From the NCBI RefSeq assembly GCF_013409985.1, contig NZ_JACCBY010000002.1:62001-126000 (forward strand): 64,000 bases of DNA, read 5' to 3'. The DNA comes from Sphingomonas melonis (GTDB lineage Bacteria > Pseudomonadota > Alphaproteobacteria > Sphingomonadales > Sphingomonadaceae). Every line of letters begins with the position of its first letter. Position 1 is the stretch's first letter. Shown here one piece after another: positions 9,095-18,283 of this stretch. The position numbers were made by a program, and so were the translations under genes. The notes under the pieces are model-generated. The model had not been told where the DNA came from. It saw only the letters and a list, made by a program, of their open reading frames with translations, and did not search any database.

Positions 9095-10912
9095 ATGAAG
9101 ATACCGCGTAAATTGGGCCTGTCCTTTCTGGCCATCATCGCGTCCGCTGCCGTGGTGATGCTGGTGTTCTTCGCCAACATCATGCTGATCGAACGGTCGA
9201 CCGAACGGAACAACGTCAGCCAGACCATCTTCGCCAAGGCCCTGACGCTGGAGACGTCGATGCTGCGGCAGAACAGCCAGTTGCGCGGGTTCCTGGTCAC
9301 GGGGGATACCAGCTACCTCAAATCCTATGAGGAGGGGCGCAAGGAGTTCGACGACACCGCCGTCGAGTTGCAGCAGATGCTCACCGATCCGATCAAGCTC
9401 GCGCAGGTCCGGATCGCCAACCGCGAGGCGCTCGCCTGGCGGCGCGACTGGGGCGACCGGCTGATCGCCTGGGTCAAGGCGGGGCATCGCGAGGAGGCGG
9501 AGGCCGCCGTGCGCGCCGCCGGTGACAAGGTGCTGGTCAGCAAGGTCGCACTGCCGCTGCGCGACCTGCGCAACGCCGAGACCAAGGAGATGGAGCGCAA
9601 CGCGGCGCGACAGGACAGCGCGATCAGCACCGCCCTCATCACGCTCGTGATCGGCGCCGTCGCGCTGATCGGCATCGCCATCACCCTCTCGATGGTGCTG
9701 AGCCGCTCGATCGCGCGGCCGATCAGCGCGCTGACCGCCGCGATGGCGGACCTCGCCAGGGGCCAGCACGATGTCGCGATCACCGCGACCGACCGCAGCG
9801 ACGAACTCGGCGACATGGCGCGCGCGGTCACTGTCTTGCGTGACGCTGCCGCGGCCAAGCTTGCCGCCGATCGCGACCGCGACGCCGCCGGCGCGACGAT
9901 CGGCGACGCGCTGCATCGCCTGTCGGAAGCCGATCTCACCGTCCGGATCACCGACGTGCCCGAGGCGTTCAAGAGCCTGTCGCGCGACTTCAACGACGCC
10001 ACCGAAAGCCTGTCGCGCGTGCTCGGCGAGGTGCGCGACAGCGTGCAGGCGATCACGCACAATTCGGAAGAGATCAACCGCGCGACGCTCGACCTGTCGC
10101 AGCGGACCGAACAGCAGGCGGCGGCGATCGAGCAATCGGCGGCGGCGCTGGACGAGGTGACCAAATCGATCCGCGAGGGCGCCGGCGCGGCGATCGGCGC
10201 GAGCGGCTCGATGGTCGAGACGCGCGGCGAGGCCGAGCGCGGCGGCGCCGTCGTACGCGAGGCGATCGGCGCGATGAACGGCATCGAAAAGGCGAGCAAG
10301 GAAATCGCCGAGATCATCAGCCTGATCGACGGCATCGCCTTCCAGACCAACCTGCTCGCCCTCAATGCGGGCGTCGAGGCGGCGCGTGCCGGCGATGCCG
10401 GCCGCGGCTTCGCCGTCGTCGCGCAGGAAGTGCGCGCGCTCGCCCAGCGGTCTGCCAACGCCGCCACCGAGGTGAAGAACAAGGTGACCTCCGCCTCCGC
10501 GCATATCCGGACCGGTGTCGATCTGGTCGGCCAGACCGGCCAGGCGCTGTCGCGGATCATCGACCGCGTCGGTGCGGTCAGCGTCGCGATCGAGGCGATC
10601 GCCCAATCCTCGGATCAGCAGGCCAAGAGCCTTGGCCAGATCAACGTCGCGATCAGCGAGATGGACACGATGACGCAGGAGAATGCGGCGATGGTCGAGG
10701 AAACCTCGGCGGCGGCGCGGCGGCTCGCGGGCGAGGCGGAGGAGCTCAGCCATTCGGTGGGCGCCTTCGCCATCGACCACGCCCCGGCGCTGCCGGCGCC
10801 ACCGCCAGCTCCGGTGCGGGTTCTAACAGCCGCCAAGCGCAAGATGACCAAACTTCCCAAGACCGCCCCACGCCCCCGCCTGGTCGCCAACGGTGATTGG
10901 GACTCGTTTTGA
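9095..10912 (+). CDS. Methyl-accepting chemotaxis protein with CHASE3 sensor
   Basis: Transmembrane chemoreceptor of 605 residues. TM1 at about 8-30, a periplasmic CHASE3-like helical domain (about 33-180, with [18 protein letters not shown]), TM2 at about 185-207, a HAMP region (about 208-262) followed by a second HAMP-like linker, then the MA signalling domain whose tip reads [21 protein letters not shown] proline-rich tail of about 45 residues ends in DWDSF, which fits the W-x-x-F pentapeptide that docks CheR/CheB. The ATG at 9095 is preferred because it has a GAAGGA site and starts directly before TM1; the frame is open further upstream. No other che genes are in the window. The ligand is unknown. 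Confidence 0.93.
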   Translation: MKIPRKLGLSFLAIIASAAVVMLVFFANIMLIERSTERNNVSQTIFAKALTLETSMLRQNSQLRGFLVTGDTSYLKSYEEGRKEFDDTAVELQQMLTDPIKLAQVRIANREALAWRRDWGDRLIAWVKAGHREEAEAAVRAAGDKVLVSKVALPLRDLRNAETKEMERNAARQDSAISTALITLVIGAVALIGIAITLSMVLSRSIARPISALTAAMADLARGQHDVAITATDRSDELGDMARAVTVLRDAAAAKLAADRDRDAAGATIGDALHRLSEADLTVRITDVPEAFKSLSRDFNDATESLSRVLGEVRDSVQAITHNSEEINRATLDLSQRTEQQAAAIEQSAAALDEVTKSIREGAGAAIGASGSMVETRGEAERGGAVVREAIGAMNGIEKASKEIAEIISLIDGIAFQTNLLALNAGVEAARAGDAGRGFAVVAQEVRALAQRSANAATEVKNKVTSASAHIRTGVDLVGQTGQALSRIIDRVGAVSVAIEAIAQSSDQQAKSLGQINVAISEMDTMTQENAAMVEETSAAARRLAGEAEELSHSVGAFAIDHAPALPAPPPAPVRVLTAAKRKMTKLPKTAPRPRLVANGDWDSF

Positions 10913-10926
10913 ATAGCGTGACCCGA

Positions 10927-11982
10927 ATGACCAGACCGATCGCCGATGCCCTGCCGACGCGCGGACCGTTGCGTCGCCAGGCAGAGGCGGTGCGGGCGAT
11001 GGGGTCGACCTTCGTCGCCGCGGTGCTGGAGGCGGGTGAGCGCCAGTTGCACCGCGCGCCGCGCACCGCCGCGCTCATCGCCGCCTGGCCGCGCGACGTC
11101 GCCGCCGATGCGCTCGCGATGCGCTTCAACGCGGCGCTGCATGCGGTCGCGCGGGGCGGCACCATCGCCGCGCTGACTGAGCTGTACCGCGATCAGGCGG
11201 GCGATTTCGACCGCGTCATCGGCGAGACGCTGGAGATCGCCGATGACGTGATCGTCGAATGGATGCGCGACCCGCCGCAGACCAACGAGGTCGGCCGCAC
11301 CGCTGCGATCATGGCGGCGCTGATGGTGGCGCGCGCGCACCACGACATGCCCTGCGAACTGCGTGAACTCGGTGCCAGCGCCGGGCTCAACCTCAACCTC
11401 GACCGGTACGCCTATGATCTCGGCGGCCGGGTGGTCGGCACCGCCGGCTCGCCGGTACGCGTCGCGCCGGAATGGCGTGGGCCGCCGCCGTGCGTGCATC
11501 CGGTGGAGATCGTCTCGGCGCGCGGGGTCGACCTGCGCCCGCTCGACGTCACCGACGCGGCCGCCTGCGCGCGGCTGATGGCCTATATCTGGGCCGACCA
11601 GCACGACCGGTCCGAGCGGCTGGCCGAGGCGCTGGCGATCGCCCATGCACGGCCGCCTCAGGTCGACACCGGCGATATCGCCGTCTGGCTGCCCGAACAG
11701 CTCGCCGCGGCGCAGCCGGACGGCCGCTGCCGGGTGGTCGTCCACTCGATGGCGCTTCAATATCTCGACCCCGCCCGCCGTCAGACGGTCGAGACGGCGT
11801 TCCGCGATGCCGGCGCGCGCGCCACGGCGACCCGCCCGCTCGCCCGCGTCGCCTTCGAATGGACCCCGGCGCGCGACGCGGTACATCTGTCGCTGACCGT
11901 CTGGCCCGACGGCCGCACCCATCATCTCGCCACCTGCCACGCTTATGGAGCGTGGATCGACTGGCACGGACCGACCGACTGA
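10927..11982 (+). CDS. DUF2332 domain protein
   Basis: Cytoplasmic protein of 351 residues matching the DUF2332 family, recognised by the central ELGASAGLNLNLDRYAYD stretch, a glycine-rich sequence reminiscent of nucleotide or SAM binding. No reaction is established for the family. In-frame start choices are TTG 10897 (overlapping the chemoreceptor stop), GTG 10918 and ATG 10927; the ATG is chosen. The gene begins 14 nt after the chemoreceptor stop and could share its transcript, though no functional link is known. A PPK2 gene follows about 65 nt downstream. Confidence 0.75.
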   Translation: MTRPIADALPTRGPLRRQAEAVRAMGSTFVAAVLEAGERQLHRAPRTAALIAAWPRDVAADALAMRFNAALHAVARGGTIAALTELYRDQAGDFDRVIGETLEIADDVIVEWMRDPPQTNEVGRTAAIMAALMVARAHHDMPCELRELGASAGLNLNLDRYAYDLGGRVVGTAGSPVRVAPEWRGPPPCVHPVEIVSARGVDLRPLDVTDAAACARLMAYIWADQHDRSERLAEALAIAHARPPQVDTGDIAVWLPEQLAAAQPDGRCRVVVHSMALQYLDPARRQTVETAFRDAGARATATRPLARVAFEWTPARDAVHLSLTVWPDGRTHHLATCHAYGAWIDWHGPTD

Positions 11983-12047
11983 TCCCACCGCTGTCCGAAT
12001 TTCGCGCCACCTGCACCGACGCGGCGGCTGGTGCGTTCGTCTGTGCC

Positions 12048-12842
12048 ATGCAGACGAGGATGACGCGCGTGATCGATCTTGCCGACTATGAGAAGACCAA
12101 GCCGTACAAGGGCCATTACAAGCGCGATCTCGCCGCGTTGCAGGACCGGCTCGAGCGGATCCTCGTTGCCTATATCGTCCATCGCCGCCGCGCGGTCGTA
12201 ATGTTCGAGGGCTGGGACGCAGCGGGGAAGGGCGGCATCATCCAGCGCCTGACCGCAATGTGGGACCCGCGCCATTTCGACGTCCACCCGATCGCCGCCC
12301 CGACGCAGGAGGAGAAGGCGCACGACTTCCTCTGGCGGTTCCGCCGCGTCCTGCCGGAGCCGGGCGACATCGCGATCTTCGACCGCAGCTGGTACGGCCG
12401 CGTCCTCGTTGAGCGGGTCGAGGGCTATGCGAGCGAGGCGGAGTGGCAGCGCGCCTATGAGGAGATCAACGCTTTCGAAGCGGAGCTGATCGCAGGCGGC
12501 ACGACCTTCATCAAGCTGTTCGTCCACGTCTCTCAGGCCGAGCAGGATCGGCGGCTGGCGGATCGGCTGGAGGACCCGTGGAAGCGGTGGAAAACTGGCC
12601 TCGACGATTACCGCAATCGCGCGCGCCGCGCCGAGTATCTCGATGCGATGCACGACATGTTCGCCCGCACCGACACGGGCGGCGCACCGTGGACGGTGAT
12701 CAACGGCAACGACAAGAAGGCGGCGCGCATCCACGCGCTCACCGCGATCGCCGATCACCTTGAAGCGAACGTCGACATGACCCCGCCGCCCCTCGACCCC
12801 GAGGTGGAACGCGTCGCCCGCGCCGCGCTGCGCCTCGACTGA
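12048..12842 (+). CDS. ppk2: Polyphosphate kinase 2 family protein
   Basis: Transfers phosphate between polyphosphate and nucleotides in the cytoplasm. The 264-residue product has the PPK2 fold: Walker A FEGWDAAGKGG (53-63), Walker B FDRSWYGR (near 117-124) followed by VLVERV, and the lid segment with DPWKRWKTGLDDY. It is a single-domain enzyme of normal length. Which nucleotide it prefers (ADP, GDP or AMP) cannot be decided by eye. Starts at ATG 12048, ATG 12060 or GTG 12069 are possible; the last has a GAGG site 9 nt upstream. It ends before a hairpin shared with convergent gshA. Confidence 0.88.
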   Translation: MQTRMTRVIDLADYEKTKPYKGHYKRDLAALQDRLERILVAYIVHRRRAVVMFEGWDAAGKGGIIQRLTAMWDPRHFDVHPIAAPTQEEKAHDFLWRFRRVLPEPGDIAIFDRSWYGRVLVERVEGYASEAEWQRAYEEINAFEAELIAGGTTFIKLFVHVSQAEQDRRLADRLEDPWKRWKTGLDDYRNRARRAEYLDAMHDMFARTDTGGAPWTVINGNDKKAARIHALTAIADHLEANVDMTPPPLDPEVERVARAALRLD

Positions 12843-12860
12843 CGCCGCATCCTACGAAGT

Positions 12861-12915
12861 GTGCCGAGCCCGTCTGACCAGGGTGAGCCTCACCATGGGG
12901 TGGGGGGCTCGGCAC
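12861..12915. terminator. Bidirectional hairpin between ppk2 and gshA
   Basis: An 11-bp perfect outer stem (GTGCCGAGCCC at 12861-12871 against its complement at 12905-12915) encloses a smaller GGGTGAG/CTCACC hairpin. It lies between two convergent genes, as expected of a shared terminator. The nested structure could also be a dispersed repeat unit. Confidence 0.5.
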
Positions 12916-12946
12916 GAACGCCCGACAAATGCGCCGGGCGTCGTCC

Positions 12947-14320
12947 TCAGAAGCTTGCCTCGGCATAGACGCGCGACAGGTCGCCCTGCCATTCGCCGTG
13001 GTAGCGGTCGAGCAGCACCTGTGCCGGCACCTTGCCCGATCGCACCACCTCGCGCAGCGGATCGAGGAAGCCGGTCTCGTTGTCGCCCATCGCGTTGCCG
13101 CGGGCGCGCGCCGCCAGGCCGGCATGCGCTATGTCGAGCACATGGCCCGCGATGTCGCCGAGCCGTCCGCCACCGGGCAGCGGCGCATCGAGCGCCAGCT
13201 TCGGCACCGCCGAGCGCAGCGCCTCGCGATCCTCCATCGACCAGTCCTTGACGAGGTCCCAGGCCGCGTCGAGCGCCTGGCCGTCGTAGAGCAGCCCGAC
13301 CCAGAAGGCGGGCAGGGCGCAGATCTTGTTCCACGGCCCGCCATCGGCGCCGCGCATCTCGAGGAAGGTCTTGAGCCGCACCTCGGGGAAAGCGGTCGAC
13401 AAATGGTCGTTCCAGTCGTCGAGCGTCGGCTTCTCGCCGGGCAGGACGCTGAGTTCGCCCTTGAGGAAGTCGCGGAACGACAGGCCCGCCGCGTCGATAT
13501 AGCGCCCGTCGCGGTAGACGAAGTACATCGGCACATCGAGCATATAGTCGGCGTAGCGCTCGTAGCCGAAGCCGTCCTCGAACACGAAGGGCAGCATGCC
13601 GGTGCGCGCCGGATCGGTGTCCGACCAGATATGGCTGCGATACGACAGGAAGCCGTTCGGCTTGCCTTCCGTGAACGGCGAATTCGCGAATAGGGCGGTC
13701 GCCAGCGGCTGTAACGCCAGCCCGACGCGGAATTTCTTCACCATATCGGCTTCGGACGCGTAATCGAGGTTCACCTGGATCGTGCAGGTGCGCAGCATCA
13801 TGTCGAGCCCCATGCTGCCGACCCGCGGCATGTGGCGCAGCATGATCGCATAGCGGCCCTTGGGCATGATCGGCAGTTCGTCGCGGCGCTTGTCCGGCCA
13901 CATGCCGAGCCCGAGGAAGCCGATGCCGAGCTTGTCGCCCGCGGCCTTCACCTGTTCGAGATGGCGTCCCGTTTCGGCGCAGGTTTGGTGCAGATTGTCG
14001 AGGGGGGCGCCCGACAATTCGAACTGTCCGGCCGGTTCCAGGCTGACGCTGCCGTCGGCGCCGTTCAGCGCGATGATCTTGCCGCCCTCCTCGACCGGCT
14101 GCCAGCCATAGTGCTGCAGCGCCTGGAGCAGGTCGCGGATGCCGCCCGGCTCGTCCCAGCTCGGCGCGGCATGGTCGCTCAGGCGATAGACGAACTTCTC
14201 ATGTTCGGTGCCGATCCGCCAGCGTTCGCTCGGCTTTTCGCCGCGGGCGAAGCTCGCGATCAACTGGTCGCGCGATTCGATGATCGGCGAGGTCTCGGCG
14301 CTCTCGGTCTTGGTCGTCAT
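12947..14320 (-). CDS. gshA: Glutamate-cysteine ligase (plant/alphaproteobacterial type)
   Basis: Catalyses the ATP-dependent first step of glutathione synthesis, joining glutamate and cysteine. The 457-residue length and motifs (WRIGTEHEKFVY near 37-48, GADGSVSLEPAGQFELSGAP near 87-106, TCTIQVNLDY near 185-194, FLEMRGADGGPWNKI near 325-339) match the plant-like glutamate-cysteine ligases found in alphaproteobacteria rather than the E. coli type. It is followed upstream by rsmE on the same strand, separated by about 37 nt, so the two probably share a transcript. This rsmE-gshA order is common in sphingomonads. Confidence 0.95.
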   Translation of the reverse strand: MTTKTESAETSPIIESRDQLIASFARGEKPSERWRIGTEHEKFVYRLSDHAAPSWDEPGGIRDLLQALQHYGWQPVEEGGKIIALNGADGSVSLEPAGQFELSGAPLDNLHQTCAETGRHLEQVKAAGDKLGIGFLGLGMWPDKRRDELPIMPKGRYAIMLRHMPRVGSMGLDMMLRTCTIQVNLDYASEADMVKKFRVGLALQPLATALFANSPFTEGKPNGFLSYRSHIWSDTDPARTGMLPFVFEDGFGYERYADYMLDVPMYFVYRDGRYIDAAGLSFRDFLKGELSVLPGEKPTLDDWNDHLSTAFPEVRLKTFLEMRGADGGPWNKICALPAFWVGLLYDGQALDAAWDLVKDWSMEDREALRSAVPKLALDAPLPGGGRLGDIAGHVLDIAHAGLAARARGNAMGDNETGFLDPLREVVRSGKVPAQVLLDRYHGEWQGDLSRVYAEASF

Positions 14321-14357
14321 GATCGCGCCCTTACGCGCGGATGAACGGCGGCGCCAG

Positions 14358-15107
14358 TCAGCTTTCCTGCCAGTCCCCGGCCGCCGCCATCCACAGCGAA
14401 ACCGCCGCGGCCGCCGCGGTGTCGGCGCGCAGGATGCGCGGTCCCAGCCCGACCCCGACCGCCTGCGGCAGCGCGCGGATCGCGCCGCGTTCCTCCTCGG
14501 TGAAGCCGCCCTCCGGCCCGATCAGGATCGCCGCCGGTCCGCGCCGCGCCCGCATCGCCTCATAGGCCGGCGCGCCGCCGGTCTCGTCCGCGAAGAACAG
14601 CACGCGGTCCGCCGGCCAGTCGCGCAGCAGCGCCGCCAGCTTCACCGATTCGGCGAGCACCGGCAGGGCGGTCCGCGCGCATTGCTCCGCCGCCTCGATC
14701 ATATGGCTGCGCAGCCGGTCGAGCTTGGGGCGATCGACGATCGTGCGCTGCGTCACCACCGGCACGAGCCGGTCGACGCCCAGTTCGCACGCTTTCTCGA
14801 CCAGCCAGTCGATCCGCCCCTTCTTGAGCGGCGCGGCGCACAGCCACAGGTCGGGCACCGGCTCGCGCGGACGCAAGCGTGTCGACACGTCGACGATCAG
14901 CTCGCGCCTGCCGACGCTGGCGGCGGTGGCGAGCCATTCGCCGGTGATATCGTCGAACACCTTCACCGGATCGCCCGGTGCCATCCGCATCACCGACACG
15001 AGATAATGCGCCGCCGGCCCCTCGATGCGCAGCGGACCGGGCGCGAGTTCGGTCTCGACGAACAGCCGCGGCGTCGATCGCGGCGGCCAGGCGGGGGTGG
15101 CGGTCAT
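14358..15107 (-). CDS. rsmE: 16S rRNA (uracil-1498-N3)-methyltransferase
   Basis: SPOUT-class methyltransferase that modifies U1498 in the 30S subunit. The 249-residue product has an N-terminal PUA-like domain (about 15-85) and a C-terminal knot with ILIGPEGGFTEEE and LGPRILRADTAAAAAV, the cofactor-binding signatures. The open frame extends upstream, but the ATG at 15107 has a GGGAGG site immediately upstream and overlaps the stop of the preceding small membrane protein (ATGA), which fixes the start. gshA follows downstream. Confidence 0.94.
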   Translation of the reverse strand: MTATPAWPPRSTPRLFVETELAPGPLRIEGPAAHYLVSVMRMAPGDPVKVFDDITGEWLATAASVGRRELIVDVSTRLRPREPVPDLWLCAAPLKKGRIDWLVEKACELGVDRLVPVVTQRTIVDRPKLDRLRSHMIEAAEQCARTALPVLAESVKLAALLRDWPADRVLFFADETGGAPAYEAMRARRGPAAILIGPEGGFTEEERGAIRALPQAVGVGLGPRILRADTAAAAAVSLWMAAAGDWQES

Positions 15108-15280
15108 GATCCTCCCTTGCGGCGCTGCTGTCGCGCCCACAGCTTGCGTGCGACGATCCAGGCGAGCAACGCCGCCGCCGCCACCGCGACGACCGCGACC
15201 GCGACGACCCCGGCGACGCGCAGAATCGCCCAGAAGAGCGCCTCCACGAACCGTCCCACCGCTACCGACAACCCGATCAT
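15104..15280 (-). CDS. Small single-pass membrane protein (58 aa)
   Basis: The product has one long hydrophobic segment (about 14-44, rich in Ala and Val) followed by the basic tail ARKLWARQQRRKGGS, predicting a single-span inner-membrane protein with a cytoplasmic C terminus. Its stop overlaps the rsmE start in an ATGA, so translation is probably coupled. The ribosome-binding site is weak. No family was recognised. It is divergent from ubiA. Confidence 0.5.
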   Translation of the reverse strand: MIGLSVAVGRFVEALFWAILRVAGVVAVAVVAVAAAALLAWIVARKLWARQQRRKGGS

Positions 15281-15372
15281 CGCCGGCGATTGCCGGACTT
15301 TCCCCGGCTTGGCGAGGCAAAAGCGGTCTCGTGCCCTTGCCCGCGGCGGCGATTGCGCGGCAAAGGCACGCC

Positions 15373-16281
15373 ATGTCAGCCGAGATCGTCCCCGACAGCG
15401 AACACCGCGGCCTCGTCGGCCGCCTTCCGCCGACCGCACGCGGCCTCGCGCTGCTCGCCCGGCTCGACCGGCCGATCGGCTGGTGGCTGCTGTTCTGGCC
15501 GGGGGCGTGGGCAGTGGCGCTCGCCGGCGGCACGCTGACGCGCTGGCCGCTGATCCTGTGGATACTCGCCGGCAGCATTGCGATGCGCGGGGCGGGCTGC
15601 GTCTACAACGACATCGTCGATCGCGACCTCGATGCGCAGGTCGCGCGCACCCGCGCCCGCCCGATCCCGAGCGGGCTCGTCTCGCTGCGGCTCGCCTGGG
15701 CCTGGCTGCTCGTCCTCTGCCTGATCGGCCTCGTCGTGCTGGTGCAGCTCCGCCCGCTCGCCGCCGGCGTCGCGCTGGCCAGCCTCGCGCCGGTCGCCGC
15801 TTACCCCTTCATGAAGCGGATCACCTGGTGGCCGCAGGCGTGGCTCGGCCTCGTCTTCTCCTGGGCGGCGCTGGTCGGCTGGAGCGAGGTCGCCGGCGAC
15901 CTGTCGCTGCCGATGTGGCTGCTCTACGCGGGCTGCATCGCCTGGACGATCGGTTATGACACGATCTACGCCCTGCAGGACCGTGAGGACGACGCATTGA
16001 TCGGCGTGCGCTCGTCGGCGCTGCGCATGGGCGCGCACGTCAAGGGTGGCACCGCGCTCTTCTACGCGCTGGCGCTGGCCGGCTGGGCGGGCGCGATCTG
16101 GTGCGTCCGCCCCGATCCGATCGCGCTGCTCGCGCTGGTGCCGGTCGCCGCGCATCTCGTCTGGCAGGTCGCGACGCTCCGCCCCGACGACGGCGGCAAC
16201 GCGCTCGCCCGCTTCCGCAGCAATCGCTTCGCCGGCCTGCTGATGTTCCTCGCCTGCGTGGTGGTGGGAACGGCGGGGTGA
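15373..16281 (+). CDS. ubiA: 4-hydroxybenzoate polyprenyltransferase
   Basis: Integral membrane prenyltransferase that attaches the polyprenyl tail to 4-hydroxybenzoate in ubiquinone synthesis. The 302-residue product has about 8-9 membrane helices and both Asp-rich motifs: NDIVDRDLD (near 77-85) and DTIYALQDRED (near 196-206), which bind prenyl diphosphate through magnesium. ARTRARPIPSG after the first motif is characteristic of UbiA. The ATG at 15373 gives the short cytoplasmic lead expected before RPIGWWLLFWPG. It lies divergently from the rsmE group, with about 92 nt between. Confidence 0.95.
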   Translation: MSAEIVPDSEHRGLVGRLPPTARGLALLARLDRPIGWWLLFWPGAWAVALAGGTLTRWPLILWILAGSIAMRGAGCVYNDIVDRDLDAQVARTRARPIPSGLVSLRLAWAWLLVLCLIGLVVLVQLRPLAAGVALASLAPVAAYPFMKRITWWPQAWLGLVFSWAALVGWSEVAGDLSLPMWLLYAGCIAWTIGYDTIYALQDREDDALIGVRSSALRMGAHVKGGTALFYALALAGWAGAIWCVRPDPIALLALVPVAAHLVWQVATLRPDDGGNALARFRSNRFAGLLMFLACVVVGTAG

Positions 16282-16311
16282 GGGCGTCGCCGATCGTCAG
16301 GGGCGAAGCGA

Positions 16312-16767
16312 TTAGAGGCGGACGACGCCCATGATCAGGACATAGGCGCCCGGCCATGTCGAACGCGGCGACGACGGCGCGCAGTCATCGCCGCTCGGCA
16401 TCACCACCGCCTCCGCGCCCTGCGCTTTCAAGGCGTCGGCTACCTTTTTCAAGGCGACGAGATCGGTCGGATCGCGATGGTCCTTTCGCGACTGATAGCA
16501 GATTTCGAACGCCTGGAGCGGCGGACCGCGCCAGTTTGCGACGGCGTTGGCGATGACGCCATATTGGTCGTCGTCGATCTCCTCACGTCTGGTCAGCCGC
16601 ACGACGAACGGTCCGGCCGTTGGATCATAGATCGTTCCCGGCTCCGGTGGGGGCGGCATGAGCGGGCTGACTTGGCGAGGCGAGGACGGAGTCTGCGGCA
16701 TGGTGGCGCACACGCCTCCGGCCGGCAGCAGCGCCAATACGGCAGTCCAGATTGCCCATGATTTCAC
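16312..16767 (-). CDS. Hypothetical secreted protein
   Basis: Protein of about 151 residues with a Sec signal peptide (about 1-22, MKSWAIWTAVLALLPAGGVCA). The mature part starts with a Pro/Ser-rich segment (PQTPSSPRQVSPLMPPPPEPG) followed by a small globular region with four Cys or near-Cys positions (EICYQSRKD, DDCAPSS). GTG 16767 starts just before the signal peptide; TTG 16791 is an alternative that adds 8 residues. No family was recognised. It converges with ubiA, and its upstream flank is unusually AT-rich. Confidence 0.55.
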   Translation of the reverse strand: MKSWAIWTAVLALLPAGGVCATMPQTPSSPRQVSPLMPPPPEPGTIYDPTAGPFVVRLTRREEIDDDQYGVIANAVANWRGPPLQAFEICYQSRKDHRDPTDLVALKKVADALKAQGAEAVVMPSGDDCAPSSPRSTWPGAYVLIMGVVRL

Positions 16768-16791
16768 TCCGCGATCTTGGAACCTCGTCAA

Positions 16792-16930
16792 CTTAAGTCA
16801 AGTGAAACATCATATTGTATAACCTCATGCGTGCGCACAATAGATAATAGAAGTACATTGAGTTGCACGATTTTTGGCCTGTTATCCCTGAAAATAATTT
16901 CAAATTTCTGGAGATTACGATCACCCTAAT
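16792..16930. other. AT-rich intergenic segment
   Basis: About 140 bases of clearly lower GC content than the surroundings, with no ORF. It probably contains the promoter for the hypothetical secreted protein to its left; no clear -35/-10 pair was assigned. It is followed directly by a palindromic repeat element. Confidence 0.5.
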
Positions 16931-17058
16931 TCTCCCTCCGTCAGAGGGAGGTGGCACGCCGAAGGCATGACAGAGGGGAGAACACGCCACTAAGGACGTC
17001 GCTTACCTCCCCCTCCGTCACGGCTGCGCCGCGCCACCTCCCCCTGGCGGGGGAGGAG
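16931..17058. repeat. Palindromic dispersed repeat, copy 1 (degenerate)
   Basis: Related to the element at 45650-45785. It has the same modules: CTCCCTCCGTC...GGGAGGTGGC, a GAAGGCATGACAGAGGGG half, a CCCCCTCCGTCACGGC half and the right end CCACCTCCCCCTGGCGGGGGAGGAG. The left end is diverged. It is non-coding and could form a long cruciform or hairpin. Confidence 0.75.
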
Positions 17059-17160
17059 TCTTTGCCAAACTTGAAGGTCGATCCGGCGTAGAACCGCAAG
17101 ATCGGTCGAGCGCCTCATATATGAGAGCGCCTAGCTGGCGTCGCCACGGAGGATAGAACG

Positions 17161-18042
17161 ATGAAGGCGGCGCTTCCCAACTACCAAGCCCGGATGGAGC
17201 GGGTGCTGGATCACATCGACCGGCACTTGGATTGCGATCTGGACTTGGAGGCGGTGAGCGGGGTCGCTGCCTTCTCAAAATACCATTTCCACCGGCAGTT
17301 CACGGCGACCTTCGGGCTGTCCGTGCATCGCTATATCCAGCTCGCCCGCATGAAGCGGGCATCCCACCTACTGGCCTACCGGGACGCGCAGAGCGTCACC
17401 GACATAGCGATGGACGCCGGTTACGATGCCCCAGACGCCTTCGCCCGCGCCTTTCGGCAACGGTTCGGGCAGTCGCCGTCGTCGTTCAGGAAAGCTCCCG
17501 ATTGGGAGCCGTGGCTTGCGGCCTTCGGGCCTCTCGACAACGCGAGGAATAAGCGCATGCAGACCACCTATACCCCTGACGACGTGACGATCCGCGACGT
17601 GGCTCCGACGCCCGTAGCGATCATGGAACATCGCGGCGACCCGGCGACGATTGGCGCGACCATCCAGCGGTTCATCGCTTGGCGGAAGGCAATCGGGCTG
17701 TCGCCGAAGGTCAGCCCGACCTTCAACGTGTTCCACTCCGATCCACGCACGACGCCCCCGGTCGACTACCGCATGGACCTGTGCGTCGGCACCGATCGCC
17801 CGATTGAGACGCATGGTGAGCGGATCGAGGCCGGCACCATTCCCGGCGGACGCTGTGCGGTGCTTCGCGTTATCGGCAACACCGACAATCTGGAGCCTGC
17901 CGCCCTATACCTCTATCGCGAGTGGCTACCGGCCAGCGGCGAGGAAGCGCGGGACTTCCCGCTCTACTGCCAGCGCGTCACCTTCTTCCCGGACGTGCCG
18001 GAACATGAAGCGGTCGCGGAACTGTTCCTGCCGCTGAAGTAG
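17161..18042 (+). CDS. AraC-family regulator with GyrI-like effector domain
   Basis: Transcription regulator of 293 residues with an N-terminal AraC double helix-turn-helix (about 8-108; VSGVAAFSKYHFHRQF and DIAMDAGYDAPDAFARAFRQRFGQSP are the two helix-turn-helix signatures) and a C-terminal GyrI-like small-molecule-binding domain (about 135-293, starting VTIRDVAPTPVAIMEHRG). This is the SoxS-Rob/BmrR-like architecture used for multidrug or toxic compound sensing. The target is unknown; no efflux gene is adjacent. A palindromic repeat lies about 100 nt upstream. Confidence 0.88.
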   Translation: MKAALPNYQARMERVLDHIDRHLDCDLDLEAVSGVAAFSKYHFHRQFTATFGLSVHRYIQLARMKRASHLLAYRDAQSVTDIAMDAGYDAPDAFARAFRQRFGQSPSSFRKAPDWEPWLAAFGPLDNARNKRMQTTYTPDDVTIRDVAPTPVAIMEHRGDPATIGATIQRFIAWRKAIGLSPKVSPTFNVFHSDPRTTPPVDYRMDLCVGTDRPIETHGERIEAGTIPGGRCAVLRVIGNTDNLEPAALYLYREWLPASGEEARDFPLYCQRVTFFPDVPEHEAVAELFLPLK

Positions 18043-18283
18043 ATTGGCGTAGGGGTGGCATGGCTCCGTAGCGAACAGGCCGCCCTTTCCCAAAATCGAT
18101 CCTTGTAGGAACGAGCGCAGCCCCGGCCCGCCATATGGCGCGATCAGAATGCCGCCACATACCGTGAGCGGTTACAGGTAAAGGCGTATCGTTTCGTCAA
18201 ACCGTCCATCCTGTCGGTGGTGACACGCGTTGCCACCATTCGGAGGCCTAGCATCCCGCCAGCGCTGCCCCTAAGTCGTGACG

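Noticed and set aside
5732..10780. A 1682-codon open frame on the minus strand
   Set aside because: It is antisense to the TonB-dependent receptor and chemoreceptor, rich in Arg/Asp/Ala with no domain, and stems from third-position GC bias.
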